64,000 bases of DNA from Thinopyrum elongatum (taxonomy: Eukaryota; Streptophyta; Magnoliopsida; Poales; Poaceae), in the NCBI GenBank assembly GCA_011799875.1, contig CM022297.1, positions 449,611,292 through 449,675,291 on the forward strand, written 5' to 3'. Each line of letters opens with the position of its first letter. The first letter of the stretch is position 1. The notes beneath the pieces are model-generated. The model was not told the DNA's origin and searched no databases. It saw nothing but the letters and a program-made list of their open reading frames with translations. Shown here piece by piece: positions 33,276 through 44,484 of this stretch. The position numbers were made by a program, and so were the translations under genes.

Positions 33276-34877
33276 CTAGGAGTTGCTCACTGGAACGCCA
33301 TCTTCGGTCTCCAGGCGGACAGCGCCAGGCCTGGTGACTCGTACTACCCGATAAGGGCCTTCCCACTTTGGCGTCAACTTGTTTGAATTCTTGGCGGACT
33401 GAATCCCTTGAAGAACAAGGTCGCCTTCCTCAAGACTTCGGGCATGAACTTTGCGGCTATGGTAGCGGCGCAAAGCTTGCTGGTAGCGTGCAGCTCGCAC
33501 AGCAGCCTGAAGACGATTCTCCTCAAGGAGCACAGCGTCATCTTGCCGCAGTTGCTCTTGCTCAAGCTCATCATAAGCGAGCACTCGAGGTGATCCGTAT
33601 ATGAGTTCCGTGGGGAGAACTGCTTCCGCTTCGTAGACCAGAGCGAAGGGCGTCTGGCCGGTGGCTCGATTTGGTGTCATTCTGATTGACCAAAGAACCA
33701 CCGGCAACTCATCAATCCAGCGTCTTCCGCATTTTCTCAGCTTGTCAAAGGTTCTGGTCCTGAGACCGCACATCACTTCAGCATTAGCCCTCTCTGCTTG
33801 GCCGTTGCTTCTCGGGTGAGCAACAGAAGCAAAAAAAAATTTGCCGCCAAGGTCTTGGACGTACTGCATGAAGGTGCGACTTGTGAATTGCGTGCCGTTG
33901 TCGGTGATGATCCTATTAGGCACACCAAAATGGCAAACTATTCCTTTAAAGAACTTGACGGCTGATTGTGCTGTCACCTTTCTCACCGCTTCCACCTCCG
34001 GCCACTTTGTGAACTTGTCGATCGCAACGTACAAGTACTCAAAGCCCCCGGTAGCACGGGGGAAAGGGCCCAATATGTCGAGCCCCCAGACCGAAAATGG
34101 CCAGGAGAGAGGGATCGTCTGAAGAGTTTGAGCTGGCTGATGTGATTTCTTCGAATGAAACTGGCACGCTTCACACTTGGTTACTAGTGTAGTTGCATCC
34201 TGGAGAGCGGTGGGCCAAAAGAAACATTGCCGGAATGCTTTCCCGACAAGTGCTCTTGATCCTATGTGAGAGCCACATATGCCTCCATGTATCTCTGCCA
34301 ACAGCTCTAGTCCATCCTCCCGAGGAATGCACTTCAATTTCACACCATTTGGTCTCTTTCTGTACAGGACGTCATCGACGAACTGGTACATAGTAGACTG
34401 ACGGGCTACTTTTTCCGCTTCTTCCTGCTCCTCAGGGAGTTCTCCTGTCTGAAGGAAATGGACAATGTGCTGTGCCCATGCTGGAGCCTGGGGCTCGACA
34501 GCTAGGACTAAAGGCATCTCTTCCGCCGGGGGGACATTTGTCTCGACAGCGAAAGCGTGAGGTTCCGCCGGAGCCTGTCGTTCCCCGGCAGGCTTGTCGC
34601 TGATCCCGGCAAGTTCCTTGCCGGCGGCTCCAGGGAGCTCTGCCGGAAAGTACTGTCCAGAATTCAACTTTCTTCTCTTTTCTTGTCTCATTGATGGTGC
34701 CATAGATGGTTGAGTCAAATGGAGCACAAAAGTTCCTGGTTCCACAGGCAACTTGAGAGCAGCGCGCTTTGACAGGTCGTCAGCAATGCTGTTTTCGGCA
34801 CGAGGAATGTGCTTCATTTGCAGACCATCAAAGCGCTCTTCCATTTTTCTCACTTCATCCACGTAAGCTTGCATCAA
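33276..34877 (-). pseudogene. Tat pol, 3' part: end of second RNase H and integrase
   Basis: Minus-strand frame of 533 codons. It opens with the end of the archaeal-type RNase H (MKHIPRAENSIADDLSKRAA), then a linker. The integrase follows with an HHCC zinc finger (IHGGICGSHIGSRAL...CEACQFH) and the catalytic DDE core: Asp in WGLDILGPFP, Asp in IITDNGTQF, Glu in ERANAEV. It ends with the GPYRVV...LETEDG C-terminal module. The stop TAG at 33276-33278 falls where the conserved tail continues (NIEHLRKFYP is readable in frame beyond it), so it is a premature stop in place of a Trp codon. All integrase motifs are intact. Confidence 0.9.
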
Positions 34878-35191
34878 TGGACTCTGATAATTCTTGTTAA
34901 CTTGCCTGACAACAAGCTGCGAATCGCCTCTGATGACGAGCTTCTTGATACCAAGGTCTGCCGTGATCCTGAGACCGGCAAGCAGCCCCTCGTACTCCGC
35001 AGTGTTATTTGTTGAACTCTCCCGGGGGAATGCATCTGGATTACATACTTGAGGTGCTCTCCGGTGGGTGCGACAAGCAGCACGCCAACACCGGCTCCTT
35101 GCAGCGAGAAAGCGCTGTCAAAGTACATAACCCATTCTTGATCAATTTCCTTGCCGGAGAGAGTCGTTTCTTGAACCTCTTCGTCTGGCAT
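34874..35191 (-). pseudogene. Tat archaeal-type RNase H, N-terminal part, frameshifted
   Basis: MYFDSAFSLQGAGVGVLLVA is the first strand of the RVT_3-type RNase H. The frame is then lost near 35010, and the continuation appears in the neighbouring frame that leads into 34877. This second RNase H is what separates Tat from most other Gypsy lineages. Confidence 0.75.
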
Positions 35192-36693
35192 TGGGGTCCA
35201 TTCCGCAATGAACTATGCCAAAGCCCTGCTCTGAATTGTCGAAGTACTTTCAAACTTGAGACCAAAGCTTGACAATTCCAAAGCCCACTCCACAATCCTG
35301 CCGGTTGCCTCTGAATTTCGCAAAATCCGTGCAACGGAAAGCGAGTGACGATGGTAATCTCATGTGCTTGAAAATAATGGCGCAGCTTCCTCGATGCCAT
35401 AAGAAGGCCAAAGAGCAACTTCTGCACACCAGAGTATCTTGACCTAGCTCCTTGCAAAAGGGAGCTAACAAAATAAACTGGGTGCTGCACCATCTTTTTC
35501 TTTTGCACTGGTTCTTCTGACTGCGCAGATCCTGTCTTGCCGGGACCAATCCTTGTCGGGGAAGATCCCGCCGCGTCACTTGGCGGTCCTGCCGCTGGTG
35601 TTGCCTCCTCATCAGCTTCTCTCTGTGCCACTAACGCAGCACTAACCACTTGATTTGTCGCTGCCAGGTACAGCAGCAACGGCTCTTGTGGTTTAGGCGT
35701 GACTAGTGTCGGCGGAGAAGAAAGGTATTTCTTCAAATCTTGCAGCGCTGCCTCCGCTTCCAGAGTCCATTTCATTGGACCTGCCTTCTTCAAAATTTTG
35801 AAAAAGGGCAGGGCGCGCTCAGCAGATTTGGAGATAAACCTGCTTAGGGCAGCAACGCAGCCGGCAAGACGACGTACATCCTTGATGTGTCTTGGCGCTT
35901 CAATCTTCTCAATAGCTTTGATCTTGTCGGGGTTCGCTTCGATCCCTCGTTGAGATACAAAGAATCCGAGAAGCTTGCCGGAAGGAACACCAAACACGCA
36001 CTTCTCAGGATTGAGCTTTAAATTGATCTTGCGTAGATTTGCAAATGTTTCTTCTAAATCTTGTATGAGCGTCGCTTTGTCCTTGGTTTTGACCACTATG
36101 TCATCCATGTATGCCTCCATATTTCTATGGAGCTGAGGCTCAAAACCAATTTGGACCGCTCTCGCAAATTTAGAACTAGCACTTTTCAACCCGAAAGGCA
36201 TTCGTATAAAACAATACGTACCACATGGGGTGATAAATGCGGTCTTTTCTTCATCTTCTTTTGCCATGAAGATCTGATGGTACCCTGAGTAAGCATCAAG
36301 GAACGACAGTAGGTCACAACCAGCAGTGGAGTTCACAATCTGATCGATGCACGGCAAGGGAAAGGGATCTTTTGGACAGGCTTTATTGATGTCTGTATAA
36401 TCAATACACAGCCTCCATTTCCCATTCGCCTTGCGCACTACAACCGGATTGGCCAACCACGTTGGGTGAAGCACTCCTCTGACCAATCCTGCCGCTTCTA
36501 GCTTCCTGATTTCTTCGGCAATGAATTCTTGCCGCTCCAAGGCTTGCTTCCTGACCCTCTGCTTGACGGGCCGCGCGTGAGGACAGACAGCATGGTGGTG
36601 CTCAATTACCTCCCTGGGAACACCGGGGATGTCAGACGGTTGCCATGCAAACACGTCGACATTCGCTCGCAGGAAGGCAATGAGCGCGCTTTC
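35041..36693 (-). pseudogene. Tat reverse transcriptase and first RNase H
   Basis: The minus-strand frame contains the Gypsy RT motifs in order: NPVVVRKANGKWRLCIDYTD, FPLPCIDQIVN, LSFLDAYSGYHQI, MPFGLKSASSKFARA, the catalytic YMDDIVVKT box, and GIEANPDKIKAIE. The connection and RNase H region follow (FFKILKKAGPMKWT, QHPVYFVSSLL). The C-terminal part goes out of frame near 35300. The N-terminus is separated from the protease only by the TAG at 36694-36696. Reverse transcription would take place in a virus-like particle if the element were intact. Confidence 0.9.
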
Positions 36694-37560
36694 CTATTTG
36701 TCATCTAGGGTGGAACTTATGGTGAAAGTTCCTCCCGTTCCATCCTCCCTGATGGGCACCTTCTTGATCTTTGGTGGAGCAGCCTTGGGTTTCTTGTTCT
36801 TGCCGGTGGAACTCTCAGGTGCGTCCTCGACGGAAGCGCAGCACTCCGAGGAGGTGCGCTTGCCGGAGTTTGCGCCAAGATTCTTGCCGGTCTTCTTCTT
36901 CCCCCCGGGAGTTCCAGCGGCAGGAGCAGATGCCTTGACGGCAGGTGCTGCAACTGCTTCCCGGTAGAGTTGGTCGGCACAAATGAGTGCATCCTTTTTG
37001 TCGGAGTGGATAGTGATGACACTCAACGGCCCGGGCATCTTCAGCACATTATACGCATAGTGTGATGCCGCCATGAACTTAGCCAGTGCTGGGCGGCTAA
37101 GGATCCCATTGTATGACATAGGGATCTTGGCGACATCAAACACTACCTTCTCTGTCCTGTAGTTGAGCTCGCTACCAAATGTCACCGGTAGCGTAATCTT
37201 GCCTTTTGGCTGGGTCCTTCCTGGATTGATCCCTTGAAACGTGCCCGTTTCTTCGAGATCTTCATCAGGAATTTGGAGCCTCTTGAGCACGTCCGGCGAG
37301 ATTAGGTTCAGTCCGGCCCCACCGTCAACTAGCATTTTCGTCACCTTCAGGTTGCGGATTGTCGGTGAGACCAACAATGGCAAGCACCCGACCGCGGTTG
37401 TGCGATCAGGGTGATCCTCAGCGTCGAAAATGATAGGCGTGTTGGACCACTTTAGGGGTTTACGTGCATCGAATGATGGCTCCGTTGCATTAACCTCTCG
37501 CACCCACTGTTTAAGTCGATGGTGGGAAGAATGCAACGAGGCACCTCCGTCGATACACAT
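36694..37560 (-). pseudogene. Tat protease region
   Basis: The aspartic protease motif is KMLVDGGAGLNLI, with conserved flanks (IIFDAEDHPDRT upstream; YNGILSRPALAKFMA downstream). The C-terminal linker is Lys/Gly-rich. The frame stops at TAG 36694-36696, then continues in the same frame into the reverse transcriptase without loss of homology. The stop is therefore a point nonsense change, probably from CAG. Confidence 0.85.
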
Positions 37561-38590
37561 GGCCTCTGTAGCTTTCTGAAATTCGTGCTCACTGGACTCG
37601 TCATCTTCTTCATCATCATCATCACCCTCTTCTTTGTCACGGCCTCGAGCGGGCCTCTCCCTCTGTTGCTTGGCCTTGCCGCGGCAACCCCCTCAGCCAC
37701 CGCGCTTCTTGCCGGACCCGTCAGCACCGTCTTGGGCCTTCTCCTTGTCTCGTCTTTCATACTCAGCTCTCTGCTTCTCGACAAGCTGCTCAACTTGCAG
37801 GCAGTTTTGGAGATCGTGGCCCTTGGTGCGATGGATCTTGCAATACTGCTTGCCGGAGCTTTCCGACTTGTCGGCAGCTGCCAAGGCCTGGCAGGAGGCG
37901 CACCCGGCAACTTCCTTGCCGGGGTCGTCAAAGTTGGCCTTCTTGGCGGTGCCGAGGTTGCCGGATTCCTCGACAGCAAGCACGGCCTTGCCTCTGCGCT
38001 TCTTGTTCTGCCGTCGGCCTTTCTTTGGCGGGGTTGCAGCATCTTCATCTTCTGATTCGCCCCCTGTGCCAACACCCTCGCCAGGGAGTTTCCTCCCTTC
38101 TTCAGCCCGAGCGCACTTGTCGGCCAAAGCGTAAAGCTCAGCAATACTCCTGACCTTGTTTATCGCCAGCTCTTCACGCATTTTGCGGTTACGCACGTTC
38201 TGATGAAACGCGCTAACAACAGCGGCAGGGTGAACGTCGAGAATATTGTATTGCACTCGGCTAAATCTCTGGATAAATTTGCGCAGGGGTTCGCCCTCCT
38301 TTTGAGGGAGGAGATGCAAATCACTCTCTTGGCTAGGAGCTTGGTGGCCTCCAATAAAGGCGCCAACAAACTGATGGCACAGATCTAACCAAGAAGAAAT
38401 AGAATTCTCCGGCAGATGCATCAACCACGACCTGACGTTGGGTTTGAGCACCAACGGGAAGTAGTTGGCAAGTATCTTGTCATCTCGGCCCCCGGCAGCC
38501 TGCACCGCAATGGTGTAGATGCTCAAGAACTCTGAGGGGTGAGTCTTGCCGTCATATTTCTCCGGGACCTCCGGCTTGAAGGTTCGGGAA
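37561..38590 (-). pseudogene. Tat gag: capsid and zinc knuckle
   Basis: The main frame, 38526-37693, is a Retrotrans_gag protein: ANYFPLVLKPNVRSWLMHLP, SWLDLCHQFVGAF, GEPLRKFIQRFSRVQYNI and AELYALADKCARAEE, then a basic region and a zinc-knuckle variant CKIHRTKGHDLQNC (C-x2-H type). The frame changes near 37693 before the protease part. Packaging and particle assembly are the family roles. Confidence 0.85.
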
Positions 38591-39594
38591 TTGGGCCACT
38601 GGACTCACCACAGCTCACGGGTAAACGCTGGACAACCTACCTCGTAAGGCAAGTCGCCTGCGTCCCCTGGCGCAGGCTTCTCGACAGCGGGTCCTGCGTG
38701 CTTATCAGATTGATGGCGCGCTTCCCGTCACCGCTCGATGGTAGTTCGAGCGTCCTCTTTGCTTCGTTCCCGAAGAACTTGGCGCTGGTCGCGACGCATC
38801 CGTGGATCGGACGATGCCGTGGAATCATCATCATGGCCATCAGTCCGCTGGGTGGTCGACCGCCGCTAGTGTCGTGGAGGGGAGTGCACCGTGGTCGCAC
38901 CGCCTCCAGTCTTCTCCGCATCGGCTCGCGCCGGATCGATGGACCGCCGTTGCGAGGGCCCTGCCTGCTGCGGCCCATCCTTGTTGATGAAGCCAATGAG
39001 ACTCTGGATAGTAGATCGCCACTCCTCCATCTTCTCCGGAGCGGGAGGGAAATCGAGGAGCAGCTGAGCACATGCCAAAGCTTCCGCTGGCGTAGGCGGC
39101 GGCGACAGGTGCGAGGTACGTGAGGTGCTCTGACTCCTGACAATGTTAGAAGGAGCACCGTCACGATCACGCGACCGCGCGCCACTTCCACCGGCGGTTT
39201 GACGTGCATGCTGGGCCTGCACACCTTGGGATCGATGCGCAAAAGTCTTTTCATGGGGACGCCCTGAACCACCAGCGCCATGGCGCTGCTCATCGCACAC
39301 GACCTGGGAAGGCCATGACGCTTGCGCCGGCGCGGGAGTCTTAGAAGGCGTCCTCCGATCTCTGGAGTTCGTTACACTGCTCGTAGGCAACACAGCTCCA
39401 TCTCTGGATCCAGCGGCGTGTGGGTTGCCGTTGCCGCTGCGAACGACGCCGCTCGCCTGGTTTGGATCACCGGAACGCCGTGGAGGCTCTAAACCTCTTC
39501 CTTCTGCATCCACGCCACCACCCGTACGTGAGGGCACAGGCAAAACGGATGTAGATGGTTGCGCCGTTGCGGCACTCTTCTTCTTGGGTGGCAT
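38591..39594 (-). pseudogene. Tat gag N-terminal region, frameshifted
   Basis: Starts at ATG 39594 (MPPKKKSAATAQPS), low-complexity with Arg/Ser/Pro, then PPPTPAEALACAQLLLDFPP and EEWRSTIQSLIGFINKDG. The frame ends at 38866, and related sequence continues in other frames to about 38590, implying at least two indels. A (TCATCA)n-like tract at 39594-39616 lies just upstream of the ATG in element orientation. Confidence 0.65.
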
Positions 39595-39660
39595 GATGAT
39601 GATGATGATGATGAAACTAAGGTGCCGATCACTGGATCAGGTTTGCGCAACCTTAATCCC

Positions 39661-39679
39661 CTACCTGGCGCGCCAAAAA
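39661..39679 (-). promoter_or_regulatory. Tat primer binding site region
   Basis: In element orientation TTTTTGGCGCGCCAGGTAGG directly follows the 5' LTR. TGGCGC is the usual start of a plant Gypsy primer binding site; I cannot name the tRNA. Confidence 0.6.
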
Positions 39680-40503
39680 TGTTGGCGTACGACACCTATG
39701 GGATCCCAAAGGACCCCTTTACGATTCGACAGGGAGAGAGGTATGCGCAAAGAGCAGAACCAACGATCGACGCGGGGTGATTTTACCCAGGTTCGGGCCG
39801 CTGATCAGCGTAAAACCCTACTCCTGCCTTGTTTTATTAAGAGTGTTCTTGAGCCCAGGCTCCAGGAGCGCTTGCGATGAACAGTATGTTCAAAGAGCAG
39901 CTACGCATGCAGGATGGGCCAGAAGCTCCTTCCCCCCTGTAGCAGTTGCCTTGGGCCTCCTTTTATACGTTCAAAGGGGTCACCACAGTGGCAAAATGTA
40001 CATACATTGAGGTGTAAAGTAGCTACAGGGTCATCATACCTAACCACTGACGGATTAGGACGAATGCATTTAATGCACCGTGAGGTGTCCGTTTAGGTGT
40101 CCTCATTTTCTTGGGGATGGAAAAAAAGGGCCATCCCATCAGCACCGCTTAAGCTCTCCTCCACTGGCGCCCTGCCACGCATCCAGAGAAGGACCCAGAA
40201 TGTCAGGCTGGTTGCTGTGCTGAAGCGGTGGTACCGTGGCAGAATCTTGCCGGGCGCAGAATCTTGCCGGGCGCGAAATCTTGCCGGGCTTCGCAGGCCA
40301 CCCCGGCAAGATTTTGCCGGGGAGGCTGGCTTTCGGTCTTCAGCTCTTCTTATTTGCTGATCCTCAGGTCCTTGACTTGGGTGTTTCTTCGATAACTTGA
40401 ATTAACCCCCAACTGTTCCCTGACAAGCCTGGCCGCAAGTATGGCTACAACTGCCCGTGCACAGGTACGGGGTACTAATGGCCCAATACTTAGTACACCG
40501 ACA
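39680..40503 (-). repeat. Tat element 5' LTR
   Basis: 824 bp. The TTGCCGGGC repeat cluster near 40245-40320 has one more unit than the other LTR, and its palindrome carries one mismatch. Confidence 0.92.
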
Positions 40504-40508
40504 CTTGC

Positions 40509-43500
40509 TGGTACTAAATGCCATGTTTTATTTTTCATGAGTGCATCATATTCGTGATCCATAGCTTCTTTCCAATCTTTATGTGCAAGGGCATCATGCA
40601 AATGAGTTGGTTCACCAATACTACTGAGAAAAGCACGCTTAACTCTGTCATACCTGACCGTACCATCAGTGTATTCTTTGTCCTTTATAATACCTGACTG
40701 TGATCTAGTGTGCCGACGAGAAGGTGCTGGTGCTGTAGGCGCAGAAGATCCCGGTGCAGGAGGTTCTGTAGGATCCGGCACAGAAGATCCCGGCTCCTGA
40801 TCCGAGGAGGATAGCCGCGCAGGATCTGCAGGGGATCCCGGCTCGTGATCCGAGGGCGATCCTGGCCCCGCAGGCGCCCTGCTGTCGGCGGCTGGCTCGA
40901 TCCGCGGGCTCCTAGCGCGCCGTGCGACGCGTGGAGACGTGGTCTCTCCCGTGCATGGGCTGGCGCGTTGGCTGGCGGGGTCCACCCGGTGCGGGCTGTC
41001 GGCCACATCCGCCTCGGGACCGGCTGGGTCCGCGCTGGCGTCCGCCTGATTGGCTGCATGGCGACCTGCCTCGGATCGCGCAACAGCAGAGTCAGGACTG
41101 GCGCGAGGATCAGCACCGGATCACGCGCCGCCGCTGCCAGGTGAATCAGCCGCATTTTCTGTGCCGTTTTTTGTCCTTTCCTGCACACATAAAATGATGA
41201 CCCAAACCTGCACATGCATCATCAGAACCACTATTTTTGATGGAATTTTGCACACAGTCAGTTATGGCGTTGGGATCCGGCGTTGGGATCCGCTGCCAGG
41301 TTAATTCACCCCCGTGATCTGGAAGGAGTGCTATCTCAGCACGAAGAAGGGCTCCGGTGTTGGGATGAAGTTTGGCAAATGGAAAGAGGGTTTCATGAAA
41401 AACAACATCGCGAGAAATATAAATCCGTCCAGTTGCAACTTCTAGGCATTTGTATACTTTATGAAGATTGCTATAGCCAATAAAAACACACTGAGTGGAA
41501 CGAAGCTCAAGTTTATGGCGATTGTATGGACGTAGGTTGGGATAGCAAGCACACCCAAATATTTTGAGATAATTGTAGTCAGGTTTTTGATGATATAATC
41601 GCTCCAATGGAGTGATGTTGCCAATAACTTTACTAGGGAGACGATTGATAAGATAGGTGGCAGTAATGAATGCTTCATCCCAATACTTGAGAGGCATAGA
41701 AGCATGAGCAAGGAGATAGAGACCAACTTCAACAATGTGACGATGTTTCCGCTCAGCGGAGCCGTTTTGTTGGTGAGCATGAGGGCAAGATACATGATGT
41801 TCAATGCCTATGCTACGAAAGAAAGAGTTGAGCTTTTCATACTCCCCTCCCCAGTCACTTTGGACTGTCAAAAATTTTCTGTCAAAGTGTCTTTCAACAA
41901 GTTTTTGGAACTCTTGAAATACAGAGAAAACTTCAGATTTGTACTTGAGCAAATAAATCCAGGTAAACTTGCTATAGTCATCAATGAAACTGACATAATA
42001 TTTTTTTCTTCCAAAAGAATCTCTGGCATGACCCCATACATCACTGAAAATAAGTTCTAAAGGAGCATGAGATACACTATTCGACTTGGGATAAGGGAGT
42101 TGGTGACTCTTGGCACATTGACAAGCTTCACAAATAGACTCACTAATTGGACTATGTGACAATGAGAGATTACCTTTATTGACTACTTGTTTAACTATGA
42201 TCGACGATGGATGTCCTAATCTTTGATGCCACCTTGCCAAAGAGGGCTTGATGACGAAGTAGACTTGACGACGCTTGCGACTAAGTACTCCGGATGTGAT
42301 GGGGTAGAGACCTCCAATGCATCTACCGTGATGGAGGAGTTCCCTCGTTGCCTGGTCCTTTATAAAAAAGTAACGAGGGTGAGTTTCAAAGAAGATGTTA
42401 TTATCATTGGCTAAACGAGACATGGATGCAAGGTTTTTGTCGGCTTGAGGAACATGAAGAACATCTTTTAAGACTAGATCACGTTTAAGTGTAGGGGAAT
42501 TAATAAAAGCTTGACCAATGTGTCGAATATCCATACCTCCACCGCTTGCGGTGTGAATTTGATCATTGCCATGGTACTGTTCACGGAGTGCAAGTTGCTC
42601 TAGTTCACTTGTGACATGATCCGTTGCACCAGAGTCAATGTACCAAACTCCTTCTCCTCCTTGTTCACGCATGGCTGCAGCAACATGACGAGCATCGGGG
42701 ACATAATTTTCATCATACCGGTGCCAGCAGTCCATGACTTCATGGCCCGCCTTCTTGCAGAGCTGGCATCGAGGACGCGCACGGGAGGAAGAGGGACGGT
42801 GGCTGTTGTTGGTTTTGAAGCCGCCACCCCCTGCCCTGTTGGTGTAGCCGCTGCTACTGCCGGTGTTGTTGTAGGAGCTGCTGCTGCTGTTGTTGTTGTA
42901 GTCGTTGTGGCCGCGCCCACGCCCACCGCTGCGTTGCCCCTGGTGACCACGCCCACGGCCACGGCCACGAGAGGCAGAGTTTGCGGAGGACTGACGGACG
43001 TTGGCGCCGTGGAGAAGGCTGAGGCGGGCGTCGAAGCTCAAGAGCTGGCTGTACAGCTCCTGAACGGTGATCGGTTCCACCCGAGCAGCAAGGGCCGAGA
43101 CCACAGGATTGTAATCCATGTCTAGTCCGGCAAGGATCTTGGACACGATCTCCGGATCGGAGAGCTCGGCGGCAGTGCAAGCTACTTCATCTGTAAGACT
43201 TTTGATTTTTCCAAGATATTCAGCCATGGTCATGTTACCTTTCTGAAGATTCATGAGCTCAATGCGGGTGTTGATTGCTTGAGCTTGGCTTTGGGCAGCA
43301 AACATGGCATGGATGGCACGCCATACTTCGGCCGGCGTCGGGAGCGTCACGACCTGTGCCAGGATCTCGTGGGAAAGAGAACCCATCAAGAATCCTTGGA
43401 GCTGCTGCTGCTGTGCATACCAGAGGGATCGTGCAAAGTTGACCTCCTGTTCTTCCTTGCCGTCCTTGGTGATGGTGAGTGTGGCCGGCGGTGCCGGGCT

Positions 43501-43716
43501 CTTCTCGTCGAGGTGGTGCTCCATCTGTGCGCCCTTGATCTGGGGCAGCACGATGGCCTTCCGGAGCAGGAAGTTTCCCCTCGTCAGCTTCTCTTGGGGT
43601 GGCGATCCGAGGAGGGAGGTGTTGGTGGAGGTGGAGGATGATGCAAAAGCGGAGGATGAGGAGGTGGTGAGCGCACCCATGGTGCTGGGCGTCATGGCGG
43701 CAGAGGTGGTAGACAT
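40509..43716 (-). pseudogene. Copia polyprotein, 5' part: gag, zinc knuckle, protease, integrase
   Basis: An 856-codon minus-strand frame starts at ATG 43716. Gag (UBN2 type) has GFLMGSLSHEILAQV and MTMAEYLGKIKSLTDEV. A Gly/Arg-rich linker leads to the knuckle CQLCKKAGHEVMDC. The protease motif is WYIDSGATDHVT. The GAG-pre-integrase block WHQRLGHPSS is followed by the integrase with Asp in FSDVWGHA, Asp in VQSDWGGEY and Glu in QNGSAERKHR. The frame breaks near 41160, with a second stop soon after. The same protein resumes downstream, ending with RRHTRSQSGI and KNKTWHLVPAS next to the insertion at 40508. Young by its LTRs, but already frameshifted. Confidence 0.92.
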
Positions 43717-43770
43717 GTGCTCGGTCGCGGGAGGTAGCTAGATGCGATCTATTCCTGATCTATCGAGGAA

Positions 43771-43785
43771 GAGGCTCTGTTACCA
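43771..43785 (-). promoter_or_regulatory. Copia primer binding site, initiator-Met type
   Basis: In element orientation TGGTAACAGAGCCTC immediately follows the 5' LTR, one mismatch from the TGGTATCAGAGC site complementary to initiator tRNA-Met. Confidence 0.85.
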
Positions 43786-43993
43786 TGTAAAACAAGTTGG
43801 GAAGCGTTGAACCCTTCGTCTGGGCCGCATTGCATTATATAAGAGATATGCCGTAGCTTACAAGGAAGGAGGGTCGACCTAGAAGAGGAGATCGAGACCC
43901 GATCGGTTACAGAGAGGAATAACAGAAGAAGAGATAAGAGAGAAAGATTACAAGTTAAACTACTCTCCTATCTCTATACAACTCATTCTAACG
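43786..43993 (-). repeat. Copia 5' LTR
   Basis: 208 bp; differs from the other LTR at base 9 and at the outermost base (G instead of A at 43993). Confidence 0.95.
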
Positions 43994-43998
43994 GATCA

Positions 43999-44310
43999 CT
44001 CAAGCGAACACAAATTGCTAGTCTGGACCTTTGCCTAGATAAATGGGCTGAGAAAATAGACCCCATTTACCACTCGGTTTTGGCCTCTGGAGTAGAAACT
44101 CATTAGGACAGATGGCCAGCAATTAAAAGGTGCGTTGGAGGTGACTGTATCTGACGACCAGAAAAGCCCATATCAGCAAAATGGATGGCCAAAAATAAGA
44201 GTGAGTGCGAGGACAGGGATTAGGTCCTAAAATAGGTTGGTTGGTATAATCATATCATAAGACGGGGCATCCATTGTCATGTAATTTTTTTATGATATTT
44301 TCATTATTTT
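43999..44310 (-). pseudogene. Continuation of the split LINE fragment, then background repeat
   Basis: 43999-44240 joins the fragment at 25604 if the Copia is removed. One minus-strand frame shows DMGFSGRQ, reminiscent of the end of a LINE endonuclease. 44255-44310 has the CATCCATTGTCATGTAATTT landmark of background copies A and B. Confidence 0.5.
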
Positions 44311-44484
44311 TCTTGAAAAAGGAGGCAAAACCCCTGGCCTCTACATCAATCGATGCATGCAGCCATTTTATTAAAAATAGAATACCAAAGTCTTAGGGTC
44401 ACAAGAGGCCCATAATCCAAATGCAAAACAAAAGAAAACATAAAAAAGATGCCACATCCGGCAAAACAGAGCAGGCTACGATGC

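Larger units (their letters stand above)
27261..40503 (-). mobile_element. Ty3/Gypsy retrotransposon, Tat lineage, with antisense gene
   Basis: 13.2-kb element with LTRs of 806 and 824 bp, starting TGTCGGCGTACGACACC / TGTTGGCGTACGACACC and ending TAGTACACCGACA. The minus strand carries gag, protease, reverse transcriptase, RNase H, a second (archaeal-type) RNase H, and integrase. The dual RNase H and the 5-kb extra region after integrase mark the Tat lineage. That region holds a gene on the opposite strand, as in Grande-like elements. The duplicated target bases are CTCGG (27256-27260) and CTTGC (40504-40508), matching at only three of five positions. Confidence 0.92.
25605..43998 (-). mobile_element. 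Copia (Ty1) LTR retrotransposon, split by a nested Gypsy element
   Basis: Two 208-bp LTRs differ at two positions. They are flanked by the perfect duplication GATCA (25605-25609 and 43994-43998). Gag-pol is on the minus strand in Copia order: gag, zinc knuckle, protease, integrase, then reverse transcriptase and RNase H. The nested element at 27261-40503 interrupts it between integrase and reverse transcriptase. Without the nested element it would be about 5.1 kb. Confidence 0.95.

Noticed and set aside
42616..43741. Plus-strand frames of 120-169 codons opposite Copia gag
   Set aside because: Antisense shadows of a clear minus-strand gag with zinc knuckle.
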